DNA of 64,000 bases from Pseudobacillus wudalianchiensis (GTDB taxonomy: Bacteria > Bacillota > Bacilli > Bacillales > Domibacillaceae). The stretch spans positions 719,088 to 783,087 of the forward strand of contig NZ_MAYT01000001.1 of assembly GCF_001685015.1 (NCBI RefSeq). The letters run 5' to 3'. Numbering within the stretch: the first letter of the stretch is position 1; each line of letters opens with the position of its first letter. A program made the translations under genes and the position numbers. Below are positions 43,725 to 52,268 of this stretch, in pieces. The notes beneath the pieces were generated by a model that was not told the DNA's origin, did not search any database, and worked only from the letters and a program-made list of their open reading frames with translations.

Positions 43725-44209
43725 ATTTCACACCTTCACTAAGAGTTTAAAATGCATTCAGAGAAGGCCATCTTTCTATATACAAGCTGAGATGAGCTCA
43801 ATTTGGCAACCCGGCTGCCTTGGCAGGAGCACTGCTGTAGGCCCGTGGCTTTGCGTCGCCCGCTTTCACGGGGTTTGCCCTTCAATGAATAATAGTAAGA
43901 TTTAAAAAAATTGTATTTTAATAAATTAACAACTAGACACCTAAAACAAAGCCATAAGGGAATAGTGTGTAAAACTAAAGGTCTAAGGATATATTACTAT
44001 CCATTTTGTGTGAGGGCAACTTAATATAGTAATGAAAGAAAAAATAAGTCGAAAAATGGCTAATAACTAATGAATAATATATATAAGTAGTCACAAGAAG
44101 GAAAAGGCCAGCTTTTGCTGGCAGAATTAGCTGCTTTTAAAGAGCCGGCCTCTAGTATGTTTTAGATAGTTAGTAAATAGAAAAGGGCATAATGAAAATT
44201 TTCCTTTTA
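43725..44209. other. Intergenic region containing riboswitch
   Basis: The only clear content is the c-di-GMP-I aptamer (43805-43880) and its linker to the CheY-like gene. Near 44104-44120 a GCCAGC ... GCTGGC hairpin lies just past the manganese catalase stop. The rest is AT-rich without genes. Confidence 0.6.
43805..43880 (-). promoter_or_regulatory. Cyclic di-GMP-I (GEMM-I) riboswitch
   Basis: Read on the minus strand, the aptamer starts GGGCAAACCCCG, has a GAAA tetraloop on P2, then the diagnostic GACGCAAAGCC, CGGGCCUA of P3, and closes with GCCGGGUUGCC; GGCAA and UUGCC form P1. Every conserved block of the GEMM-I consensus is present in order. It lies about 80 bases before the CheY-like ATG. 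No U-tailed terminator is visible, so control may be translational (inference). Confidence 0.93.
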
Positions 44210-45067
44210 TTAGAAGTTCATGTCTCCTATTCCTGGGCTATGCTCATTAGGCATTTCAGGAAGCGTTGGGACAGGGAATCCCTTCGGCGGATCAACTACT
44301 GTAAGCTCGCCTTTATTCCGGCTTGGAGACTCTCCCTGGAAAATTTCACCGATCCTTGTTGTGTCCAATCTGAAGTTAAATTGAGCATTATGATATCCCA
44401 TTTCCACGTATTTTCTGCATTCTGGATATTTATTGATATCATAATTCGGAACAGGGAATAGTTTGCCCCAGTCAACGCCTAGTGTTTCGAGTGCTTTGGC
44501 AAAAGCGTTTTGATGAGCGTTGTCTCGGACAATTAGAAACGCAAGTGTTTCTCGGAATGTTTGATTGGAATTCATTTCATAAATACGTGTCTTCTGCAGG
44601 ACACCAGTAGATTCAAGTACTAAGTTATCAAGCAGATCACTAATAAGGTTTCCGTGACTGTATACCCACGAGCCGTTCCAAGGGTTTCCGCTCGCGTCAA
44701 CCGGCAGGGATGCCTGGGCGCCGATAATGTAATGATGGGGGTTTGCGTGTTTGACAGCATCATCAAGAGGTGCACTGTCCATCCCTGCATTTCCTGGGAC
44801 AGCTGATTCACCTGAGCCATTAAGCAATTGATTAATTGTGTTTTGTACAAGCTCCACATGAGCAATTTCCTCTAAGAACACGCCGCGAAGCAAGTCACGG
44901 TATTGAGTGTCTTTTCCTCTAAAATTGGAACTTTGAAAGAAAAACTGCATCATCGTTCTCATTTCTCCGAAGTGTCCGCCTAAAATTTCCTGTAATACCT
45001 TCGCCGCCTCGGGATCTGGCTGATCAGGCTTAATTATATTGATTAACTCTTCTTTGTAATAGTACAT
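44210..45067 (-). CDS. Manganese catalase
   Basis: A 285-residue non-haem catalase destroying hydrogen peroxide with a di-manganese centre. Characteristic features are GGHFGEMRTMMQF, EEIAHVELVQ (metal ligands), and DNAHQNAFAKALE near residue 185, in a ferritin-like helical bundle. The length fits the YdbD-type catalases rather than the shorter spore coat CotJC. ATG 45067 follows GAGGATAG. The MntR regulator of manganese uptake lies in the same window. Confidence 0.9.
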   Translation of the reverse strand: MYYYKEELINIIKPDQPDPEAAKVLQEILGGHFGEMRTMMQFFFQSSNFRGKDTQYRDLLRGVFLEEIAHVELVQNTINQLLNGSGESAVPGNAGMDSAPLDDAVKHANPHHYIIGAQASLPVDASGNPWNGSWVYSHGNLISDLLDNLVLESTGVLQKTRIYEMNSNQTFRETLAFLIVRDNAHQNAFAKALETLGVDWGKLFPVPNYDINKYPECRKYVEMGYHNAQFNFRLDTTRIGEIFQGESPSRNKGELTVVDPPKGFPVPTLPEMPNEHSPGIGDMNF

Positions 45068-45268
45068 CCGACTATCCTCATTTCCAATATAGAATGTAAT
45101 CAATACTTATCATGAAGCGAAGGCTTTTATTTTATTCATGTATTCGGGCTTTCGCGAACAACAAAAATTCTCTTCTTGAAAAACAAGCTAATAACCTAAG
45201 AGGTTTGTCCATTCAAAAAGTACAAAAGAGAATAAATTATAGTAAGAACTAGAAAAGGAGGAGAAAAT

Positions 45269-45661
45269 ATGAGTCAAGTATGGTTCCCAGAAGGTAATAG
45301 AAATAATAGAAACAATCGCGGCAATGACTTTTTAAGATCAAATTCGCAAAATCGCACAAGAACAAACGTGAACATTGAAGATGAAGTGGATGTTGATGTA
45401 AGAAGCAACCTGCAAAATAGAATTGAAGATGAAATTGACCTGCGAAACATTAACGAGAATGACAATGAGTTGCGAAATATTGACCGCAATACAAATATTG
45501 CCAGAGTATCTAACAGTGGTAATACAACGATTCGTCTCGACATTAATGTAGATTCTGATTCTGTTGCAAGAGTACGTTCAAGAGCAAATTCAAACCAAGA
45601 TCAAGATCAGGATCAGGATCAAGATCAAGAACAAGCACAAAGTCAGAGATTTGATATTTAA
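45269..45661 (+). CDS. Asn/Asp/Arg-rich protein, possibly spore coat-like
   Basis: A 130-residue low-complexity protein: Asn/Arg-rich N-terminus, charged middle (IEDEVDVDV), a short conserved block NSGNTTIRLDINVDSDS near residue 82, and a tail of repeated D-Q. AAAAGGAGG precedes the ATG. The NSGN block is echoed in the next gene. Composition resembles exosporium or coat proteins; no enzymatic motif is visible. Confidence 0.68.
   Translation: MSQVWFPEGNRNNRNNRGNDFLRSNSQNRTRTNVNIEDEVDVDVRSNLQNRIEDEIDLRNINENDNELRNIDRNTNIARVSNSGNTTIRLDINVDSDSVARVRSRANSNQDQDQDQDQDQEQAQSQRFDI
45595..45633 (+). repeat. Hexanucleotide repeat (D-Q codons)
   Basis: Six tandem GATCA(A/G) units encode the Asp-Gln tail; such a repeat could change copy number by slippage. 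Confidence 0.75.
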
Positions 45662-45726
45662 TTTTTGGGGGCAGAAAGAACGTGTTATTCTTTCTGCCTG
45701 AAAATAAATGGAAATGGGGAAATAAA

Positions 45727-46077
45727 ATGGCACAGCCGCAAAGGCCTCCTTTTGGAAGGATGGATGCTTCTTCGCTTTTCGGGAGAAGGGGAATGGCTGA
45801 TAACGAGTTGAAGCAAACTGAAGTTAAAAACAGCGGGAACTCGGATGTTGATCTCAACGTAATCGTGGAAATGGATACTAAACCGATTGCCTATGCTATG
45901 CTTTGTTCATTATTAGCGACAAAGCAAATAAACTATAAAGAATTTGAGAACGCTTTAGAAGTATTAGAAGGATTAATTAAAAAAGATGAAAAGGCACGAG
46001 GCAGTCACGAAGATAGAGGAACATCCAAAGTGAAACTCTTCAATCAAAATACGCGGAAAGATAGCCGGTATGAATAA
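45727..46077 (+). CDS. Hypothetical protein with NSGN block, possible spore coat X/V-like
   Basis: A 116-residue protein (starts M-A-Q-P-Q-R-P-P-F). A central block VKNSGNSDVDLNVIVEMDTKPIAYAML recalls the CotX/CotV repeat pattern (N/D-S, alternating hydrophobics, D-T-x-x-A) and parallels the block in the upstream gene. The C-terminus is charged. ATG 45727 follows TGGGGAAA. The two genes are 65 bases apart and probably cotranscribed. Function is unknown. Confidence 0.62.
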   Translation: MAQPQRPPFGRMDASSLFGRRGMADNELKQTEVKNSGNSDVDLNVIVEMDTKPIAYAMLCSLLATKQINYKEFENALEVLEGLIKKDEKARGSHEDRGTSKVKLFNQNTRKDSRYE

Positions 46078-46221
46078 TATCGCGGTCTTTCCTTTTTACA
46101 TATCAAAGTGTTAGAAAATTAATGAATAAGCGAGCACTGAATAATCTGCTGCTAAAATGAAAAAACTATTCCAATCAGACTATTGGAATGTTATGATGAA
46201 CAAAAAACTCAGGAGAACGAA

Positions 46222-46695
46222 ATGAAAGCGATATATCCAGGAAGCTTTGATCCGATTACAAACGGGCACATTGATATCATTAATCGAGCAAGTGATTTTT
46301 TCGATGAGATTATAGTAGCTGTCATGGTGAACTCTAAGAAAAGTCCGCTCTTTTCTATCGATGAGAGAAGAGGACTGATTGAAAGAACGTTCGCTGGGAA
46401 CGAGAAAGTAAGAGTGACGGCATTCCAGGGTCTGCTCGTTGAGTACATGAGAGAAAACGATATTAGAGCGATCATAAAAGGGTTAAGAACGGTAACCGAT
46501 TACGCGTACGAAGCACAAATGGCCATGGTGAATAAGAGCTTGTACAGAGGATCTGAAACCTTTTTTATTCATTCAAGTGAAAAATATTCTTTTCTCAGTT
46601 CAAGTATCGTAAAGGAAATCTATTCTCATAATGGCAGTGTATCTGATTATATACCAGGCCATGTGGAAAAAGCTTTGCGAGAAAAATTAAAATAA
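46222..46695 (+). CDS. coaD: Phosphopantetheine adenylyltransferase CoaD (possible second copy)
   Basis: A 157-residue enzyme of coenzyme A synthesis that joins ATP and 4'-phosphopantetheine. Motifs are YPGSFDPITNGH (nucleotidyl-transferase T/HxGH, His16), KGLRTVTDYAYE, and YSFLSSSIVKE. In Bacillus the housekeeping coaD usually lies between ylbH/rsmD and ylbJ; none of those is here, so this may be an extra paralogue. ATG 46222 follows CAGGAG. Confidence 0.9.
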   Translation: MKAIYPGSFDPITNGHIDIINRASDFFDEIIVAVMVNSKKSPLFSIDERRGLIERTFAGNEKVRVTAFQGLLVEYMRENDIRAIIKGLRTVTDYAYEAQMAMVNKSLYRGSETFFIHSSEKYSFLSSSIVKEIYSHNGSVSDYIPGHVEKALREKLK

Positions 46696-47115
46696 TCTTT
46701 CTAAGTAGAGAAAATTCTTTTCTTGCTGTAGAACTCCTTGATTTTTTATGATTAGCGCACCTGCTGGCAGGTGCGCTTTTAGTATGGCTGAACTTTGAAG
46801 AACAGCAATCTGAAAACGCCCATAAAATGACGCAAACGGTTGAACCCGTTATTTAGCCATAAGAATTTGCCAGCCAGAAAGATAGAATTTTATCGATGTC
46901 TTAATAAAAGAGTGGAGGATCCTTAACTTAATTCATACTTATAGAAGTAAACTAAAAAGGTAAATGGGAGGGACAAAAGCTATTAGGATAATGCGGGAGC
47001 TAAGGAAAGCCCTTCTACGTTTCAAAGGATTTGTCGCGCTTGAATAGATGGATTGCCGGAAGACTGTAGTCACAACATTATCTAACCGTACTTAGGTGAA
47101 GAAGGAGAGTAGGCT
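46696..47115. other. Gene-free gap with a terminator
   Basis: A terminator GCGCACCTGC-TGG-CAGGTGCGC with four T lies at 46755-46781 and ends coaD. The rest (46790-47100) has no supported gene or strong promoter. Confidence 0.6.
46755..46782 (+). terminator. Terminator of coaD
   Basis: GCGCACCTGC and GCAGGTGCGC with a three-base loop, followed by TTTT. Confidence 0.85.
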
Positions 47116-48186
47116 GTGTACAGTTATGCAGAGTCTGATTTAAAGCTTTTTTGTGAATCCTTGCTAAAAAAAGTGGGGATAACGGAAACAGATGCTAGTA
47201 TCGTAGCTGAATCATTAATTCAAGCAAACCTAGAGGGCGTTGACAGCCATGGCATCAGCAGGCTGCCTATCTATATGAAAAGGTTAATGGATAAACGGAT
47301 AAATGCTGCTCCCGCTATCCAGTTGGAAAAGAGTGGCTCGGTACTTATCGTGGATGGGGATAATGGGCTTGGCCATGTAGTGAGCTATCATGCTTTGACG
47401 AAAGGAATGGAGATAGCAAAGCAATCAGGGATAGCGGCTATCTCTATTAAAAATAGCAATCATTTTGGGGCGGCTTCTTACTTTTGTCAATTAGCATGCG
47501 AAAAGAACATGATATGTATAGGTTTTACGAATTCACCTTCCGGCATAGCTCCTTGGGGAGGAAAGGAGGCTTTTTTCGGCACGAATCCTATTGCTTTTGG
47601 TTTTCCTACAGGGAATGACATGCCCGTCATTATTGACTTATCGACTAGTGTAGTGGCAAGAGGGAAAATTATAAATGCTGTCCAACAAAAAGATTCGATC
47701 CCCGATGGGTGGGCAATTGATCGATTAGGAAAGCCAACGAATGATCCGAAAGCTGCATTGGAAGGAGCTGTCCTGCCAATGGGAGGGGCAAAAGGGTCAG
47801 CGTTGGCATTAGCAGTAGAATTATTGGCAGGAGTGCTTTCAGGAGCGGCTTTTGGCCCCTATGTGAACAACATATATAACGAGGAAGAGACAGATAAAGC
47901 AAATGTAGGACATTTCTTCCTTCTAATGGATATTAAAAAGTTTACTGATTTAGAAAGGTTCTTTCAGTCGATCCAGAATCTTTTAAAAGAACTGAAGCTG
48001 GTCGCCAAGGTGCCAGGAATAAATGAAATCCGTTACCCTGGTGAAAGAAGAAAGAGAGAGGAGCAGATGCGCAAGAAAATGGGTATTCAGCTAACGGCCA
48101 GCTTAGAAAAAGAATTGGCTGAGATAGGCGAACAGCTACATGTGAAATTTCCGGAGCGCTTGATCACTCAAAGTGTCGAATTTTAA
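47116..48186 (+). CDS. Ldh-family (malate/lactate/ureidoglycolate-type) 2-hydroxyacid dehydrogenase
   Basis: A 356-residue NAD(P)-dependent oxidoreductase of the LDH2/MDH2 family. Typical motifs are GVDSHGISRLP (42-52), SNHFGAASYF with the catalytic His near 117, and GTNPIAFGFPT. These enzymes oxidise various 2-hydroxy acids (malate, sulfolactate, ureidoglycolate, diketogulonate). The start is GTG at 47116 after AAGGAG. A TRAP transporter follows 215 bases downstream, so the substrate is probably a carboxylate it imports. Confidence 0.88.
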   Translation: MYSYAESDLKLFCESLLKKVGITETDASIVAESLIQANLEGVDSHGISRLPIYMKRLMDKRINAAPAIQLEKSGSVLIVDGDNGLGHVVSYHALTKGMEIAKQSGIAAISIKNSNHFGAASYFCQLACEKNMICIGFTNSPSGIAPWGGKEAFFGTNPIAFGFPTGNDMPVIIDLSTSVVARGKIINAVQQKDSIPDGWAIDRLGKPTNDPKAALEGAVLPMGGAKGSALALAVELLAGVLSGAAFGPYVNNIYNEEETDKANVGHFFLLMDIKKFTDLERFFQSIQNLLKELKLVAKVPGINEIRYPGERRKREEQMRKKMGIQLTASLEKELAEIGEQLHVKFPERLITQSVEF

Positions 48187-48401
48187 TAAGCAGGGGGATA
48201 GCCTAGTTGAAAATATCTCCCTAGCTAATTAAAACGTAAGCAACTCAGTAAAAGATCCTTCAAGATTTCTTTCACCTTTTTCCCCGATATGCTCATATAT
48301 TCCGTATTAAAATCATGAAATAGTAGGGATTATTTTCATACTCTCCAGCAGCCTCATGAGAGTTATGCAAGGAAGAACAATGGAAGAGGAGGGGGTATTA
48401 A

Positions 48402-49397
48402 GTGAGACGTTACGTATCCTGTCTGCTGGTAATCGTTTTATGTATTTTGAGTGGATGCTCCAATGCCACGAAGGGAAACGAACGTAAGGCAGAGTATGTA
48501 TTAAGGCTGGGACATCTTCAAACGGAAACACATCCTTATCAAAAAGGCGCATTGAAATTTAAAGAATTAGTGGAAGAAAGATCCAATGGAAGGATTCAGA
48601 TTGATATCTTTCCAAGCAGTCAATTAGGCAATGGGCGAGATCAAATAGAAGGTGCCCAAATTGGTACGATTCACTTCCATATCGGTTCTGTTGCGCCGGT
48701 AACGAATTTTGCCCCAAAGTTCAACCTGCTGAACCTGCCTTACTTATTTGAAAGCAGAGAACACGCTTTTCGGGTATTAGATGGAGTAATTGGCCAAGAG
48801 ATCTCTAAGGATTTAGAAAGCAAAGGCTTGCTTAATTTAGGTTACATGGAAAATGGCTGGAGACACCTCACGAATAATAAAAAGCCCATTAAAACAAGCG
48901 AAGATGCCTCTGGTTTAAAGCTTCGTGTACAAGAATCACCCCCTTACATTTCTTTCGTCAAAGCTTTAGGATCTGCTCCCGTTCCGATTCCTTTTGGAGA
49001 ATTGTATACGGCCTTAGAGCAGAAAGTAGTCGATGGGCAGGAAAACCCTCTCGCACAAATTTATTTAAATAAGCTGCATGAGGTCCAGCAGTATCTTACT
49101 TTATCTGCCCATAATTATGACGCTGCCATCTTTTTAATGAGCAAGACGACCTTTGACACACTGCCCCCAGATCTTCAGGAAATTATCAGGGAATCCTCTA
49201 AAGAAGCCATCCAATATGAAAGAAAAGTTGCTGAGAAAGAAGAACAGCATTTGCTCGAACAATTGAGAGCAAGCGATATACAGATAGAAGAGAATCCGGA
49301 CTTAGAATCGTTTAGAAAAGCGGTGGAGCCGGTATATAAAGAATTTGAAGAGTCGATCGGCAAGGACCTGATTCGAGAGGTGAAAAATCTAAAGTAA
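48402..49397 (+). CDS. dctP: TRAP transporter substrate-binding protein DctP
   Basis: A 331-residue DctP-type binding protein with a lipobox (ILSGC), so it is lipid-anchored at the outer membrane face. Motifs include LRLGHLQTETHPY at the start of the mature part and GLKLRVQESP; Arg in the latter usually binds the substrate carboxylate. GTG 48402 follows AGGAGGGGG. It starts the dctP-dctQ-dctM operon. Confidence 0.9.
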   Translation: MRRYVSCLLVIVLCILSGCSNATKGNERKAEYVLRLGHLQTETHPYQKGALKFKELVEERSNGRIQIDIFPSSQLGNGRDQIEGAQIGTIHFHIGSVAPVTNFAPKFNLLNLPYLFESREHAFRVLDGVIGQEISKDLESKGLLNLGYMENGWRHLTNNKKPIKTSEDASGLKLRVQESPPYISFVKALGSAPVPIPFGELYTALEQKVVDGQENPLAQIYLNKLHEVQQYLTLSAHNYDAAIFLMSKTTFDTLPPDLQEIIRESSKEAIQYERKVAEKEEQHLLEQLRASDIQIEENPDLESFRKAVEPVYKEFEESIGKDLIREVKNLK

Positions 49398-49409
49398 AGG
49401 GTGAAAAAC

Positions 49410-49979
49410 ATGCGATCCTTTTTACTTAAATGCAGCAGCAAAATTGACAAAGCAAGCCGTGTCACGATGATCTGCTTGTTTGCAGCAGCTTTTATCGGAA
49501 CCGTTTACCAGGTAATCTCCCGGTTTATCCTTCAGAGCTCCACCATGAAGGAAATGCTTCCGATGATAGATTTCAGTGTATTTAATTTTACATGGATTGA
49601 GGAGCTAATCCGCTATTTGTTTGTATGGACCGTTTTTCTCGGAATTGGAACGGTTTATAAGCACAAGGGTCACGCACGAGTAGAAATATTAACTCATTAT
49701 TTATCTGAAAAATGGAGAGTGCGGCTGGCTGGTTTAATTGAGGTAATCAATTCGGCGCTGTTCGTATTTTTAATTGTCTACGGCTTAAGCATTTTAACAT
49801 TTACGAGCCAGCAAATTTCCCCTTCTCTGGGACTGAATATGATTTGGATTTATGGAGCTGTCGTCGTCAGCTCGATCATTTGTTTCATCCACTCTATCAC
49901 ACATTTATCATCGTTAAAAACAAAAAATAATGGAGCAGAAAGTGAAAAAGATCAACCGGATAGCCTGAATATAGGATAA
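49410..49979 (+). CDS. dctQ: TRAP transporter small permease DctQ
   Basis: A 189-residue membrane protein with four helices and the DctQ motif WIEELIRYLFVW near residues 68-79. It is the small membrane subunit that pairs with DctM. ATG 49410 is selected because AAAGGGTGA precedes it. It lies 12 bases after dctP and 14 before dctM. Confidence 0.88.
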   Translation: MRSFLLKCSSKIDKASRVTMICLFAAAFIGTVYQVISRFILQSSTMKEMLPMIDFSVFNFTWIEELIRYLFVWTVFLGIGTVYKHKGHARVEILTHYLSEKWRVRLAGLIEVINSALFVFLIVYGLSILTFTSQQISPSLGLNMIWIYGAVVVSSIICFIHSITHLSSLKTKNNGAESEKDQPDSLNIG

Positions 49980-49993
49980 GGAAGGTGATACAC

Positions 49994-51274
49994 ATGACAG
50001 TTGCGATTGTCGTAATAGCATTCCTTTTTTTATTGATGGCCCTTGGTGTGCCGATTGCTATTTCTCTTATTTGGGCATCTATAGCTGGCTTTGTCACTAG
50101 TATTTATTATGTCCCTTTAGAGGTAGTGCCGCAGAGGCTATTGACTTCCGTAGATTCTTTTCCTTTGCTTGCTATTCCGTTTTTTATGCTGGCTGGGGAG
50201 TTCATGCTGGCAGGAAGCATGGGGCAAAGGATTGCTGGTTTTGCTTTTGCGACAGTAGGATGGATCCGTTCCGGACTGGCGCAAGTTTCCACGCTGACGG
50301 CTATGTTTTTCGCAGGAGTATCGGGATCCGGAGCAGCTGATACTGCAGCAGTTGGAAAAATGATGATTCCGATGATGGAGAAAAAAGGATATGACAAAGG
50401 GTTCGCGGCCGCTACGGTGGCTAGTGCAGGCACGATTGCCATCGTTATTCCTCCTTCTATTCCGATGATCGTTTATGGGGTGACTGCTGGAGTCTCCATT
50501 GGAGATTTATTCACGGCCGGAATCGTTCCCGGTATTTTAATCGGCTTATCGATTATGCTCGTTAACTATTGGGTTACGAAGAAGAACAATTATTTAGAGA
50601 AGAAAGGAACATTCGAGTTTGTTTCGTTTAAAAAAGCATTTGGAGAAGGAATTTTTGCGTTGATTTTGCCGCTGATTATTATTTTGGGGATTCGCGGGGG
50701 AATTTTCACGCCAACAGAAGCAGGAGCTGTGGCAGCTGCTTATGCCTTTATTGTAAGTAAATTTATTTATAAAGATATGAAATGGGGTGATGTGCCGGCT
50801 GCTTTTCTAAATGCAGCGAAGATGACAGCGATGGTAGTGTTTATTATCGCAGCTGCCAATTTGTTTGGCTGGCTGCTGACAGCTGAGCAAATTCCTCAAC
50901 TGCTCGCTTCTTCCATGATGACTGTATCCGACAATAAGTACATTATTTTACTTTTGTTCAATGTGATCTTCTTTATTGCCGGCTGCTTTTTGAACGCTTC
51001 GGCAGCTATCACTATTTTAACCCCATTACTTTTGCCGATTGCGATAGGAGTAGGGATCGATCCGGTTTTCTTCGGTCTTGTCATGGTCGTGAACTTGTCG
51101 ATTGGGCTTATTACTCCGCCTGTTGGTCTAGATTTGTTTGTGGTGAAGGGGATTGCCGACGTGTCATATGATAGGCTGATCCGGGCGGTGACCCCATTTA
51201 TTCTGATCATGATCGTTGACCTCTTTCTTATCACATACATTCCGCAGATCTCAATGTTTCTCACTACTTTATAG
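49994..51274 (+). CDS. dctM: TRAP transporter large permease DctM
   Basis: A 426-residue membrane protein with about twelve helices, containing the family motifs PFFMLAGEFM, GSGAADTAAVGKMMIPMM and PPSIPMIVYGV. It carries substrate with Na+ across the membrane. ATG 49994 follows GGAAGGTG. A perfect terminator closes the operon. Confidence 0.9.
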   Translation: MTVAIVVIAFLFLLMALGVPIAISLIWASIAGFVTSIYYVPLEVVPQRLLTSVDSFPLLAIPFFMLAGEFMLAGSMGQRIAGFAFATVGWIRSGLAQVSTLTAMFFAGVSGSGAADTAAVGKMMIPMMEKKGYDKGFAAATVASAGTIAIVIPPSIPMIVYGVTAGVSIGDLFTAGIVPGILIGLSIMLVNYWVTKKNNYLEKKGTFEFVSFKKAFGEGIFALILPLIIILGIRGGIFTPTEAGAVAAAYAFIVSKFIYKDMKWGDVPAAFLNAAKMTAMVVFIIAAANLFGWLLTAEQIPQLLASSMMTVSDNKYIILLLFNVIFFIAGCFLNASAAITILTPLLLPIAIGVGIDPVFFGLVMVVNLSIGLITPPVGLDLFVVKGIADVSYDRLIRAVTPFILIMIVDLFLITYIPQISMFLTTL

Positions 51275-51290
51275 TCACAGCTCTGCATTA

Positions 51291-51328
51291 AAGTGATCCA
51301 CTTTGTTTAACAAAGTGGATCACTTTTA
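51291..51328 (+). terminator. Terminator of the TRAP operon
   Basis: AAGTGATCCACTTTG and CAAAGTGGATCACTT form a perfect 15-bp stem with a five-base loop, then TTT. Confidence 0.92.
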
Positions 51329-51329
51329 A

Positions 51330-51689
51330 GGTTAGGAGCAGAGAATCCTTAACTTTAATAGGGAGGAATTTGTGGTTTTAAGTCCTGCTCGGTGAATAAC
51401 AGCGAAAGGCAGACATCAGCCTTGCAAAGCCCGATAAAGAAGAAATACTCTAACAATACTAAGCTTGACGCTTTCGTCGCTAGAGCTCTTTCAGTGTCCC
51501 ATTCTCAATTTAATTCATCGATCCCTGCCTGGTCTCTATTTTTATTAAACTCCGCATTTCGTTCAATTTTTACGTTGATTTTTTCTTACTATTTTATGCT
51601 TCTTATATGCTGCTTTACATATTTTTAAAAGTGATGATACAAAAATATCTTAAGCGCGATAAGCTATTTTATAGGTGGGCTAGTAGATG
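51330..51689. other. Gene-free gap
   Basis: A 78-codon frame (51392-51628) lacks a ribosome-binding site and family resemblance and is not called. I see nothing else here before the rhodanese promoter. Confidence 0.45.
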
Positions 51690-51718
51690 TTTACATACCA
51701 GTTGGGGTATATTAAAAT
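51690..51718 (+). promoter_or_regulatory. Rhodanese promoter with internal CsoR/CstR-like operator
   Basis: TTTACA (51690-51695), a 17-base spacer and TAAAAT (51713-51718) form a sigma-A promoter. Inside the spacer ATACC-N6-GGTAT (51695-51710) is a perfect inverted repeat like the operators of CsoR/CstR repressors. CstR proteins sense persulfides and control sulfurtransferase genes, which fits the gene downstream (inference). Confidence 0.65.
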
Positions 51719-51761
51719 CAGATAAGGATAAGATGCAGTAAATAAAGAGGGAGGAAGGAAA

Positions 51762-52061
51762 ATGTTTTTTGAAATTTTACCAAACGAGGCGGCACAGCTT
51801 TTAGAGGAAGATAAACATGTTTCTATACTGGATATAAGGGAAGCTGGAGAGGTAGCAGCCGGAAAAATTCCTGGTGCCCAGCATATTCCTCTAGGTCAGG
51901 TGCTGACACGCACTGAAGAGCTGGATCCAAATAAGGAATATATCGTTGTATGTCGCAGTGGTAATCGAAGCAGCCTTGCATGTGAATGGCTAAGTGAAAA
52001 AGGATTTAACGTAAAAAATATGGCTGGCGGCATAAGCAATTGGACTGGACCTATAGAGTAA
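51762..52061 (+). CDS. Rhodanese-like sulfurtransferase domain protein
   Basis: A 99-residue single rhodanese domain with the active loop C-R-S-G-N-R-S near residue 66, whose cysteine carries persulfide sulfur. It probably handles reactive sulfane sulfur or sulfide stress. GGGAGGAAGGAAA precedes the ATG. It is a single gene under a promoter that holds a CsoR/CstR-like palindrome. Confidence 0.92.
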   Translation: MFFEILPNEAAQLLEEDKHVSILDIREAGEVAAGKIPGAQHIPLGQVLTRTEELDPNKEYIVVCRSGNRSSLACEWLSEKGFNVKNMAGGISNWTGPIE

Positions 52062-52268
52062 CGAAACGTAAGTGTATAAAGTTAATAGAAGAGTGATTTT
52101 AGGGCATCCTTTAAATGGTTAAAAGAACTTGGTCGTTCATCTTCACACGGCTCGGCCAAAAACAGATAAAGGATAGAGTGGAAGGGGAAGTAGAATACCA
52201 GCCACACTTCTTGCCGAAAATCTTAATAGAGAGACGAACAAAGCAATTTAATGAAAGGAGAAGTAACG

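Noticed and set aside
51392-51628. 78-codon plus-strand frame
   Set aside because: It has no ribosome-binding site and low-complexity hydrophobic translation at the end, and it resembles nothing known.
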